Assembly (NCBI GenBank): GCA_016218915.1
Contig: JACRCQ010000042.1
Location: 62,001-126,000 of the forward strand
Length of the DNA: 64,000 nt
Direction: 5' to 3'
DNA from: Deltaproteobacteria bacterium
GTDB lineage: Bacteria > Myxococcota_A > Polyangia > Polyangiales > Polyangiaceae
Shown here: one piece after another, positions 57,387 to 64,000 of the stretch
How the letters are laid out: each line of letters begins with the position of its first letter
Position numbering within the stretch: the stretch's first letter is position 1
The notes under the pieces: model-generated
What the model was told of the DNA's origin: nothing
The model's input: only the letters and a program-made list of their open reading frames with translations
Database searches by the model: none
Position numbers and translations under genes: made by a program

Positions 57387-58838
57387 ATGACCAGCTCGCT
57401 CTTTGCCCAGCTCACAGAACTGCTCGGCCGACGAATCGACGACGCTGAGCTGCTGGCTTTCATTGATCGGCTGGGTTCCAAGCCGCCCAAGAGTGCAACG
57501 GACAACGACTCGACCACGTACGTCATCGCCAAGAAGCACGGGCTCGAGCTCGGCTTCAGCCACATCGTGCACGACCGCTCGAAGTACCCGCCCCGCAAGG
57601 AAGCGCGCCGATGGGTCACGTACTTCACCTGCGCGTGGCTGCGTGACCGCTTCCCCGGACCGCTGCCGGAGGGACTCGACGGGAAGCTCACCCGGGATGA
57701 GCTCGAGCGGCGGTTCGGGGCTCCGATCTGGACGATGTACAGCGACGAGGACGGGTTGCCGGCGCGCGAGCGCTTCCTCGTGGCATCCACGGAGACGTGG
57801 AACCTCACCTGCGAGTGGAGCCGACGCCAGGGCTCGGTGTCGAATCTGCATGTTGCGCTGAACGAAGCGCGGGACCTGGGGTACGACGACCTGGCAGTGG
57901 GCATGTTCGCAGCCTGGGCAGCGCATCGCGTGGGGCTGGGCAAGCGTCACGTCGGGTCCGACGCAGCCAAGGCGCTGATTGAAAAGAAGACGACTGGCAG
58001 GCGGTTCGTGAAGGATGCATGCGGCGGCGTTCTCTGGAGCGACGACATCGCTCCAGAGCTCACGGACTTCGCGTTCCAGTACTGTCATCGTGCGATGGGA
58101 AGCGAGACGTGGAGGCAAGCGGTCGGGGCAGCGGACGGCGTCCGTCTTGGCGAGGACTTCGAGGCGAGCTTCCCGGATTGCTCACCAGACTTCGAGCTGG
58201 TGCCTGACACGTGGGATGCGTGGGAGCGCTTTGCACCGCTGCTCGACGCTCGCTGGGCCGACTTCCAGGCGACGCGATTCCGGGCTCCGCCCCCTGCTGA
58301 GCTCTACGTCCAAGCGCGCAAGGCGCAGGAGAAAGTGATGAAGGCGACAGGGAAGCTGACGCCGCCTCCCCCGGTGCGCGCGTCCGCTCCCTCGGATCTC
58401 ACCGACCGACTCACGGCCTTGATCGGCAAGCCCACGACCGACGCAGCAGTTGCAACGCTCAGCCGCGAGCTCGGTCTGAGGCTGCCCAAGAAGCACGAGG
58501 ACGTAGCGGATCCGGAGCGGGGCTTCTGGATCGACTACCACAAGCAATCCGGCACCAAGAAGTTCGTCGTGCGGGGGATCACCTTCCTTCCGGAGGGGCG
58601 GCACACCGTGCGCTTTGCTGGCGAGCTTCGCTTCGCCGCCTACGCGGGGCCGCTCCCGTGCGGGGTGGCATTGGACGACACCCTCGGCAGCTTGACGGCA
58701 AAGCTAGGAAAGCCCGCGGATGCCGAGGAGGATTATGCGGAGTGGGTGTTCGACAAGGAGCAGCGGCGTCTGCTCATCTGGTTCGAGCAAGGCAAGATCC
58801 GATCTGTGTGCTGGCTGGATGGACGACCGATCGATTGA
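57387..58838 (+). CDS. Tandem-domain cytosolic protein, possibly immunity-type
   Basis: 483 residues from ATG 57387 with a GGAGG site. No signal or membrane span. The N-terminal part (about 1-150) and the C-terminal part (about 335-483) look like diverged copies: each begins with a short helix ending in LGRRIDDAELL or LIGKPTTDAAV, then a Pro-Lys pair, a Phe/Val strand and a GPLPEG or GPLPCG turn with a following helix of the form RRFG or AKLG. The middle is all-helical. The repeat layout resembles polymorphic-toxin immunity proteins, but no toxin is nearby. Function unassigned. Confidence 0.6.
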   Translation: MTSSLFAQLTELLGRRIDDAELLAFIDRLGSKPPKSATDNDSTTYVIAKKHGLELGFSHIVHDRSKYPPRKEARRWVTYFTCAWLRDRFPGPLPEGLDGKLTRDELERRFGAPIWTMYSDEDGLPARERFLVASTETWNLTCEWSRRQGSVSNLHVALNEARDLGYDDLAVGMFAAWAAHRVGLGKRHVGSDAAKALIEKKTTGRRFVKDACGGVLWSDDIAPELTDFAFQYCHRAMGSETWRQAVGAADGVRLGEDFEASFPDCSPDFELVPDTWDAWERFAPLLDARWADFQATRFRAPPPAELYVQARKAQEKVMKATGKLTPPPPVRASAPSDLTDRLTALIGKPTTDAAVATLSRELGLRLPKKHEDVADPERGFWIDYHKQSGTKKFVVRGITFLPEGRHTVRFAGELRFAAYAGPLPCGVALDDTLGSLTAKLGKPADAEEDYAEWVFDKEQRRLLIWFEQGKIRSVCWLDGRPID

Positions 58839-58932
58839 GCATCTTCGTCGTCGACAGCCGGGGCCCGCTCGGTTGGCGGGGGATTGGCTCAGGCCTGATT
58901 CGTGATCGGAGCGTTGGCGCCTCGGTTCGTCC

Positions 58933-59217
58933 ATGCCGGCGGCGCTCGAGGGCACCTGCCGGGCTTGCGGCCCTGGCGATAGCGCTGGCGGCGGCAACGC
59001 AGGTGCCGACAGTGCGCCCGATTCGCCCCTCGAGGCTGCAGCGGATCAGGTCGGCGAAGGCAAGATGGATGCGGGCCTGGAGACGACGGACGATCCGGCA
59101 GCGAATGAGACCAGTGCAGAGGTTGCAGCGGACGGGAATGCCGACGGACTGGCGGATGCGGATGGGCCCGAGGCGCCCACTGCCGACACGCTGCCCAATG
59201 CGCAGACGTGTCCGTGA
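58933..59217 (+). pseudogene. Asp/Ala-rich lipoprotein fragment, possibly decayed
   Basis: 94 residues. The mature-like part is a typical Asp/Ala/Glu linker with TCRACG near the start, but there is no clear signal: a hydrophobic GLAALAIALAA stretch lies in a different frame in the same DNA. This fits a frameshift in a lipoprotein gene. No ribosome site stands out. The case is weak. Confidence 0.35.
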
Positions 59218-59611
59218 GGTGCCTCATCGTCCAGCTCGCCCTCGCAGCATTCCCGCTTGCGCCGAACCAAGGCGGCAGGCCATCCGTGAGCGCACGCATT
59301 GGACCTACGCTATAGTGCAATTGAGGTGATTCAGCATCGCTTCTACGCGTCTATCGCCGACATCGGCCTGCGCCCGACAATGCAATAGAATGTCCGAGGA
59401 CCGCATGGCGCCTGGCTGCTTGACGCCATGCACGAGTGGGGTCCAAGACGCATTGCGTCGCTTCCCGGCAAATGATTGCCCGGCAATTCAAGGGGAATCG
59501 TTGCGGGCAAGCGGGGCGTAGCTCCCCACTGAATTTTTAAGCTGATTTCAGTTCATGCACTTGACGGCGAACCGTGCACGATTAGGTCATCCACGACCAG
59601 GAGGTATTTGG
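59218..59611. other. Leader region of the collagen-like operon
   Basis: About 390 bases without a gene. A stem (59478-59486 with 59501-59508) and a GGGG/CCCC hairpin near 59513-59527 followed by TTTTT are visible, and an AGGAGGT ribosome site precedes 59612. A TTGACG (59561-59566) may be a -35, but no good -10 follows at the right distance. Confidence 0.35.
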
Positions 59612-60106
59612 ATGGGACCCGGAAAATGGATGGCAGGATTCTCGGCTGCCGGGGTTCTGGCGCTTGCCTTACTTGTCCCCGCTTGCGGGGGCGATGATGC
59701 ATCGTCATCTCCGACGCCGGGAGGAGGCAGCGGCGGCCAGGCCGGCGCAGCGGGCGGTGCGGCAGGAGCCGCAGGCAAGGGCGGTGCAGCCGGCAGCGGC
59801 GGCGCGGCAGGAAAGGCAGGGGCAGGTGGAACCGGCGGCAGCGCTGGAAGCGCGGGAGGCGCAGGCAGCGCAGGTACTGCCGGGGCAGCCGGCAACGGCG
59901 GCGCAGCGGGTACCGGCGGCACGGCGGGTGCCGCGGGATCGCCTGTCCCTGGGCATACGGGGATGGATGCCGTCTCAGGCGGCACGGTCATGAAGAGCAC
60001 CAGCTACACGGTGATCCTCACGACCGGAGAGAGTCCCGGAGGCAATGGTGTGATGTCGTCGACAAACTTCAAACTTCGCAGTGGCGTTGTGGGCGCGACC
60101 CAGTAG
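59612..60106 (+). CDS. Gly/Ala-rich lipoprotein of the collagen-like pair
   Basis: 164 residues from ATG 59612 with an AGGAGGT site. Lipobox LVPAC near residue 25. Most of the mature protein is Gly/Ala with runs of GGAAGKG, GTGGTAG and similar, then a short polar end (SYTVILTTGESPGG). It is low-complexity but not a regular collagen repeat. It ends 15 bases before the collagen-like gene, so it is probably co-transcribed and may help anchor or export that protein. Confidence 0.7.
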   Translation: MGPGKWMAGFSAAGVLALALLVPACGGDDASSSPTPGGGSGGQAGAAGGAAGAAGKGGAAGSGGAAGKAGAGGTGGSAGSAGGAGSAGTAGAAGNGGAAGTGGTAGAAGSPVPGHTGMDAVSGGTVMKSTSYTVILTTGESPGGNGVMSSTNFKLRSGVVGATQ

Positions 60107-60121
60107 GTACGAGGTGGAATC

Positions 60122-61210
60122 ATGAAGCGTATTCTTGGCATTCTCGCGGTTTCAATGGCAGTCGGCACGGCCGCGCTCGCAGTGGCTGACACAGCTTCAG
60201 CTGCTGTTCCCAGCGTTCTGACCCAGCAGGGGCGTCTGCTCGACACCCAGGGCAAGCCCGTCACAGGTCAGCAGCAATTCGTGTTCTCTATCTATGATGC
60301 GGCCACCGGCGGGTCGCCCGTGTGGACCGAGACCCAGACGGTCACGCTCGACGACGGGTACTTCTCGGTGAGGCTGGGCGAGAACTCCGCCCTGCCTCTG
60401 ACCGCTTTTCCGGGCGCAACCCGATATCTCGGTGTTGCCGTGGGTGCAGATCCGGAGATGACGCCCCGGCAGACGCTGGCAAGCGTCCCGTACGCGTTGC
60501 TCGCCAACAACGCCGTTGGCGACATCACTCCAACGTCAGTGAAGGTCAATGGAACGACCGTCATCGACGCCAATGGCAACTGGGTGGGTGCGAGCACCGG
60601 CCTCGTGGGCCCGACAGGACCGACCGGGCCTGCGGGCGCGGCCGGCCCTACAGGAGCTGATGGGGCCGTGGGTCCGACCGGGCCTGCGGGCGCTGTGGGC
60701 CCCACAGGGCCTGCGGGAGCGGACGGCGCGATCGGGCCCATGGGTCCTGCGGGCCCTGCTGGGCCTGCTGGTCCTGCAGGCGCTACGGGTCCCGCTGGGC
60801 CCACGGGCGCGTCCGGCGTGATCGCTTCTGCGTCCACCACGGGCTTCGGAGCCAATCCGACCACTACGAACGCATTCATCTCGCCGACGGTCACGGTCAC
60901 CCTGACTGCTGGGGCCAAGGTGTTTGTCGCCGCCGACAAGGCGCTCGGGGCGGGCGCAACGGCAGCGTCCGGGCTGAACCTGTATATTTGCTACCAGTCG
61001 ACCGCAGTGGGCTCCACCATTCAGCTCTGGGGCGGCGGATCGCTCGGACACCAGGTTCCAGCCAATACCCGGATCATGTTCGGACTCAACGCGGACATGT
61101 CGGGGATCGCAGCAGGGACCTACCAGGTCGGATTGTGCGGCAGTGCAGCTGTCCCCGCGAACTGGAACAACAACGAATGGGGCTACGTGTCGGCCCTCGT
61201 GCACAACTGA
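60122..61210 (+). CDS. Exported collagen-like protein with C1q-like head
   Basis: 362 residues. The signal peptide ends near [10 protein letters not shown]. An N-terminal beta region with [12 protein letters not shown] and [12 protein letters not shown] (about 30-160) is followed by 24 unbroken Gly-X-Y triplets with mostly Pro at X (about 160-232), then a C-terminal beta-rich domain (about 233-362). The layout recalls collagen-like surface proteins whose head trimerises the triple helix. Part of an operon with the upstream lipoprotein and probably the gene at 61257. Confidence 0.88.
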   Translation: MKRILGILAVSMAVGTAALAVADTASAAVPSVLTQQGRLLDTQGKPVTGQQQFVFSIYDAATGGSPVWTETQTVTLDDGYFSVRLGENSALPLTAFPGATRYLGVAVGADPEMTPRQTLASVPYALLANNAVGDITPTSVKVNGTTVIDANGNWVGASTGLVGPTGPTGPAGAAGPTGADGAVGPTGPAGAVGPTGPAGADGAIGPMGPAGPAGPAGPAGATGPAGPTGASGVIASASTTGFGANPTTTNAFISPTVTVTLTAGAKVFVAADKALGAGATAASGLNLYICYQSTAVGSTIQLWGGGSLGHQVPANTRIMFGLNADMSGIAAGTYQVGLCGSAAVPANWNNNEWGYVSALVHN

Positions 61211-61256
61211 GCCAGGTTCGCAGCTGACCGCGAGCGCCTTTGGATCCACTCCGCAC

Positions 61257-61697
61257 ATGAAGCAGGAATACCTTGTTCCCAGCGCGGTCCTGATCGGCTG
61301 CATGATGCTTTCCATCGCAGTGTTCCTCGGCCTTCGCGCGCAGAAGCCAGGCGAGACGCAGATATCCCCTCCCGGCCCAGGGGCAACGCCGGCCAAGGCC
61401 GGCCAATCCGAATACGAGCAGCAAGTGCGCGAGCAGCTGAACCGGGAACGCAAGCTCTTCGTGGATCAATGCTGGTCACCGGCGGCCTCGAAGAACCCGG
61501 AGCCAGCTTCCTCGGACCACGTCTTCAATCTGAGCTTCGGGGCGGACGGCAAGGAGAATGGCCGCGGCATCGACGAGATCCGGGGAAAGACACGCTCCGA
61601 CGTGGCGCAATGTCTGCGCTTGCAGCCCATGAAGTTCGTGCTCTCTCCCCCGCCCGGCGTCCTGGTGCAGATGAGTCTCCCTTTGCACTTGCCGTGA
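61257..61697 (+). CDS. Membrane-anchored periplasmic protein of the collagen-like operon
   Basis: 146 residues from ATG 61257. One N-terminal anchor (VPSAVLIGCMMLSIAVFLGL), a short Pro/Gly linker and a mixed region with CWSP and QCLR cysteines; the end is hydrophobic (VLVQMSLPLHLP). The pattern FNLSFGADGKENGRG near 90 is like AgmX/PglI-type C-terminal repeat motifs in myxobacterial envelope proteins. No function can be stated. 46 bases after the collagen-like gene. Confidence 0.6.
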   Translation: MKQEYLVPSAVLIGCMMLSIAVFLGLRAQKPGETQISPPGPGATPAKAGQSEYEQQVREQLNRERKLFVDQCWSPAASKNPEPASSDHVFNLSFGADGKENGRGIDEIRGKTRSDVAQCLRLQPMKFVLSPPPGVLVQMSLPLHLP

Positions 61698-61713
61698 CGC
61701 CTGGCGTCCAACA

Positions 61714-62895
61714 TCAATCCTCGTCGTCCTGATCGAGACGCGTCCATCGTCCCCGACGCTTGACCCCAGCGACGTATCCTCGGCCGGTCAGCTCCTCGAT
61801 CATCGCCCGGCTCTGAGGATCGATCTCCGAGGGTGACTGCCCGGCCAGCGGCGTTCCTGGAAGCGGCACGAACAGGTGCGCGTGGATCCGCGCGTCAAAG
61901 CTCTCCACGAGCCTACGCACCACCTCGCGGGTCTTGGCGCGATCGTCATCGGTCTCACCGGGGAGACCCAAGATGAAGTCGACACGAGGCCGGAAGCCGG
62001 CGTGCGCGATGGCTTCCACGGCAGCCACGGCCTGCTGGACCGTGTGGCCGCGGCGAATGGCCTGGAGCAAGCGCGGGCTGCCTGACTGCATGCCAATGGC
62101 AATGCTCTTGTTGTCGCAATGGTCGCGCACAATCCCGAGCAGCTCCGCAGTGACGGATTCGGGTCTGACCTCGGAAGGGAACGTGCCGAAGAACACACGC
62201 TGCATGCCGCTGGCGCGCGCTGTGACCAGAAGCTCCTCCACGCGCCTGGGATGTGGGGTTCGTCCGTCTGCCGAGCCGTACGCAAATGCGTTGGGCGTGA
62301 CGAATCGCGTATAGGTGTTTCCGGTCTCCACGGCGCGGCGAAGGGCGGGCCCGATCGCAGAAGGCGATCGGTGGCGCATACGCTTGCCAAACAGCGTCGG
62401 CGTCTGGCAGAAGGCGCAGCCCACGGGACAGCCGCGGGAAATCTCGATCGGAGCGAACAGCTTGCCGGTCCTCGGCCAGGGAGGATAGCGATCGAGGTCA
62501 TCCAGGGTCGACTCGCGGATCACACCGCCGGCCGGCACCGTGCCTGCCGCCAGCTCGGCCACAAGCCCCGCGAAGCCTGGACCCGCCTCTCCCACGGCGG
62601 CCCATCGAAATCCCATGTCGAGCACCTGATCGGGCCGCGCGCTGGGATGAGGTCCTCCTGCGATCGCAAACAGCCGGTCCCCTACCCGCTTGCGCAACGT
62701 GCGCATCTCATCGGCGACGGACTCTACTTCGCCGCTGGAGAACGAGTACACCACGAGGTCCGAGGCGTTGAGCTCCGCAATTCCGGGGACAGTCCTGCAA
62801 TCCACGGTACCGGGCCTGAGCTCGGTCTCGAGCACGGCAGCAAGCGCGGGCAGCGAGCAACGGTTGTACCTGGTGACGCGAAGTGCGACGCGCAT
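61714..62895 (-). CDS. Radical SAM protein with B12-binding-like N-terminus
   Basis: 393 residues. An N-terminal Rossmann-like segment (MRVALRVTRYNR to about 140) resembles B12-binding domains, without a clear DxHxxG motif. The radical SAM core has C156-x3-C160-x2-C163 (CPVGCAFC), GPHPSARPD upstream and a GMQSGSPR strand. Members methylate or rearrange unactivated carbons. It is convergent with the gene at 61257, and its ATG is 3 bases after the stop of the next radical SAM gene, so they form a tight operon. Confidence 0.85.
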   Translation of the reverse strand: MRVALRVTRYNRCSLPALAAVLETELRPGTVDCRTVPGIAELNASDLVVYSFSSGEVESVADEMRTLRKRVGDRLFAIAGGPHPSARPDQVLDMGFRWAAVGEAGPGFAGLVAELAAGTVPAGGVIRESTLDDLDRYPPWPRTGKLFAPIEISRGCPVGCAFCQTPTLFGKRMRHRSPSAIGPALRRAVETGNTYTRFVTPNAFAYGSADGRTPHPRRVEELLVTARASGMQRVFFGTFPSEVRPESVTAELLGIVRDHCDNKSIAIGMQSGSPRLLQAIRRGHTVQQAVAAVEAIAHAGFRPRVDFILGLPGETDDDRAKTREVVRRLVESFDARIHAHLFVPLPGTPLAGQSPSEIDPQSRAMIEELTGRGYVAGVKRRGRWTRLDQDDED

Positions 62896-62898
62896 GCC

Positions 62899-64000
62899 CT
62901 ATGGCCCCTTTGCGCACATGGACACGCCGCGGGCGTGCAGCTCGGACCAGAGCCTGTCGAATCGCGCGTGAAAGGCCAGATCCCGGGCGTTGACCTGCAT
63001 CGCATCGTCCAGGGCCCAGCGCTTCACCCCTTCTGCATCCCGCACATCGGCCCTTGCTGCATAGTCGAGCGTGGCCCGAAGGCTCTGCACGGTGTCCCGA
63101 TGCGCGTCTATCAAGAGCTGGTGCACCTGGGCTGCGAGCGTGGAGGTCTCCTCGCCAGCGAAGAGCGCTTCGTGGAGCTGCGACGAGAAGGACAGGCTGA
63201 TCAGCTTGTTGAGCAGGCTGTCGAACGCAAAGGCCCTCTGGTGGAAGGAGACTCGCAAGATACGGAACATCACCTCGGCGCGCTCGTCGCGCATGCGGTA
63301 GCCGTAGCTCCGATAGTCCCCGAGCAGCCTCCCCTCCCCTCGCAAGCGATCGAGCAGACGCGTGCCGGAGTAGATCTCGGTACGGCACACGTTCCACGCC
63401 AGATCGAGGTTCTCCTGGGCGAGATCAAGGGTGAGCGCAATGTCCTGCAGCGAGCAGTCCGGGTCGAAGAGCATGAAGTTGAACGAAGGTCTCACGCCGA
63501 ATTCGCGGCAGAGCGCGATCGCCCGACGGTTGTCCTCGGGCGTGTGAACCCGTCCCAGAAAGCGCAGACGCTCGATCGATGCGCTCTCCACGCCGAGGAA
63601 CATGTGGATCGCGCCCAGGGCACGGGCAGCTCGCAGCACTGCCGGCGTGATGCTCTCTGGTCGCCCCTTGATCCAGAATACGGCGCCGTCGACACCCTTG
63701 CGCGCCAGGGCCTCGCCCAGCGCGCCCATGCGCTCGATTGTCGCCGTTTCGTCGGGCAAGACGAACAGATCGTCTTGCACGAAGAACACCCGCACGCCCT
63801 TGCCGTGGTAGAGCGCTGCGGCTTCATCGGCCGCGGCTTCGGGCTGCCGCAAGCGCAACCCTGGGCCGCCCGCGTCCTTGCCGAACGCACGAATGCTGCA
63901 ATAGGCGCACTCTCCGATGCAGCCCCGCGCGGTCAGCAGGAAGGCGATCGGCACGCCGCCGACGGTCATGGGGACGTCGAGCCGCTTTGGACGAGCGAGC
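62899..64000 (-). CDS. Radical SAM protein, 5' end beyond the window
   Basis: The visible part is 366 residues and continues past the right edge without a stop. The core has CIGECAYC near the start of the visible region, so an upstream B12-binding domain of normal length probably lies outside; the frame begins LARPKRLDVP. Other motifs: FVQDDLFVLP, FLGVESAS and FNFMLFDPDC. It is coupled (3-base gap) to the second radical SAM gene, suggesting consecutive steps in one pathway. Confidence 0.85.
   Translation of the reverse strand, partial: LARPKRLDVPMTVGGVPIAFLLTARGCIGECAYCSIRAFGKDAGGPGLRLRQPEAAADEAAALYHGKGVRVFFVQDDLFVLPDETATIERMGALGEALARKGVDGAVFWIKGRPESITPAVLRAARALGAIHMFLGVESASIERLRFLGRVHTPEDNRRAIALCREFGVRPSFNFMLFDPDCSLQDIALTLDLAQENLDLAWNVCRTEIYSGTRLLDRLRGEGRLLGDYRSYGYRMRDERAEVMFRILRVSFHQRAFAFDSLLNKLISLSFSSQLHEALFAGEETSTLAAQVHQLLIDAHRDTVQSLRATLDYAARADVRDAEGVKRWALDDAMQVNARDLAFHARFDRLWSELHARGVSMCAKGP

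Overview
The window is GC-rich chromosomal DNA that reads like a delta-proteobacterial, myxobacterial-type genome (Polyangiales/Myxococcales-like). The reasons are: a serine protease ending in a MYXO-CTERM-like sorting tail; many lipoproteins with long Gly/Ser/Ala or Asp/Ala linkers after the lipobox; Ser/Thr kinases, a roadblock/LC7 protein, an FHA enhancer-binding protein and several receiver-domain regulators; and long spacers carrying repeats. The assignment is inferred from gene content. No rRNA or marker gene fixes the species.

Layout. 1-2.2 kb: the edge of an integrated element (HipB tail, HipA, truncated integrase) next to an initiator tRNA gene. 2.3-5.1 kb: a translationally coupled histidine kinase pair. 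5.1-8.5 kb: a cyclic-diphosphoglycerate-synthase-like GTPase and ornithine aminotransferase. 8.5-10.4 kb: an HD-GYP regulator, then a roadblock protein coupled to a small protein. 10.7-12.5 kb: an aconitase-like protein that has lost its Fe-S cysteines. 13.1-18.8 kb: housekeeping genes nth and gyrA, and divergently mazG and rlmN. 18.8-20.8 kb: a receiver protein, a Ser/Thr kinase and an MqsA-like regulator. 20.8-24.2 kb: a three-gene envelope operon (exported protein, PMT-type glycosyltransferase, PAP2 phosphatase). 24.5-30.2 kb: a receiver-XRE regulator, a large pseudokinase/AAA/TPR protein, meaB and a conserved basic protein. 30.4-33.8 kb: kup and an FHA-AAA-Fis regulator. 34-39.4 kb: secreted proteins, a presenilin-like membrane protein, a structured RNA locus with its own promoter and terminator, an FKBP lipoprotein, and a hydrolase-like / ferritin-like / TlpA-like run. 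39.4-55.4 kb: a surface and secretion zone with two trypsin-like proteases, a leishmanolysin-like metalloprotease, a metallo-beta-lactamase-fold lipoprotein, an SGNH protein, VWA and beta-propeller lipoproteins, SUI1, DUF116, an aminotransferase and a single-ORF IS200/IS605 element. 55.4-64 kb: purF, a tandem-domain protein, a collagen-like gene pair, and two adjacent radical SAM genes, one cut by the window edge.

Most notable: (1) a bacterial presenilin-like protein (35141-35974) with the catalytic-Asp, GxGD and PAL motifs in order; (2) a roughly 300-nt structured RNA candidate starting about 40 bp upstream of that gene on the other strand; (3) a family of intergenic elements with long inverted-repeat ends around variable tandem-repeat cores; (4) an aconitase-fold protein without Fe-S ligands; (5) a kinase-like protein with altered catalytic residues fused to an ATPase and helical repeats. 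All functional statements come from reading motifs by eye; no database search was possible.
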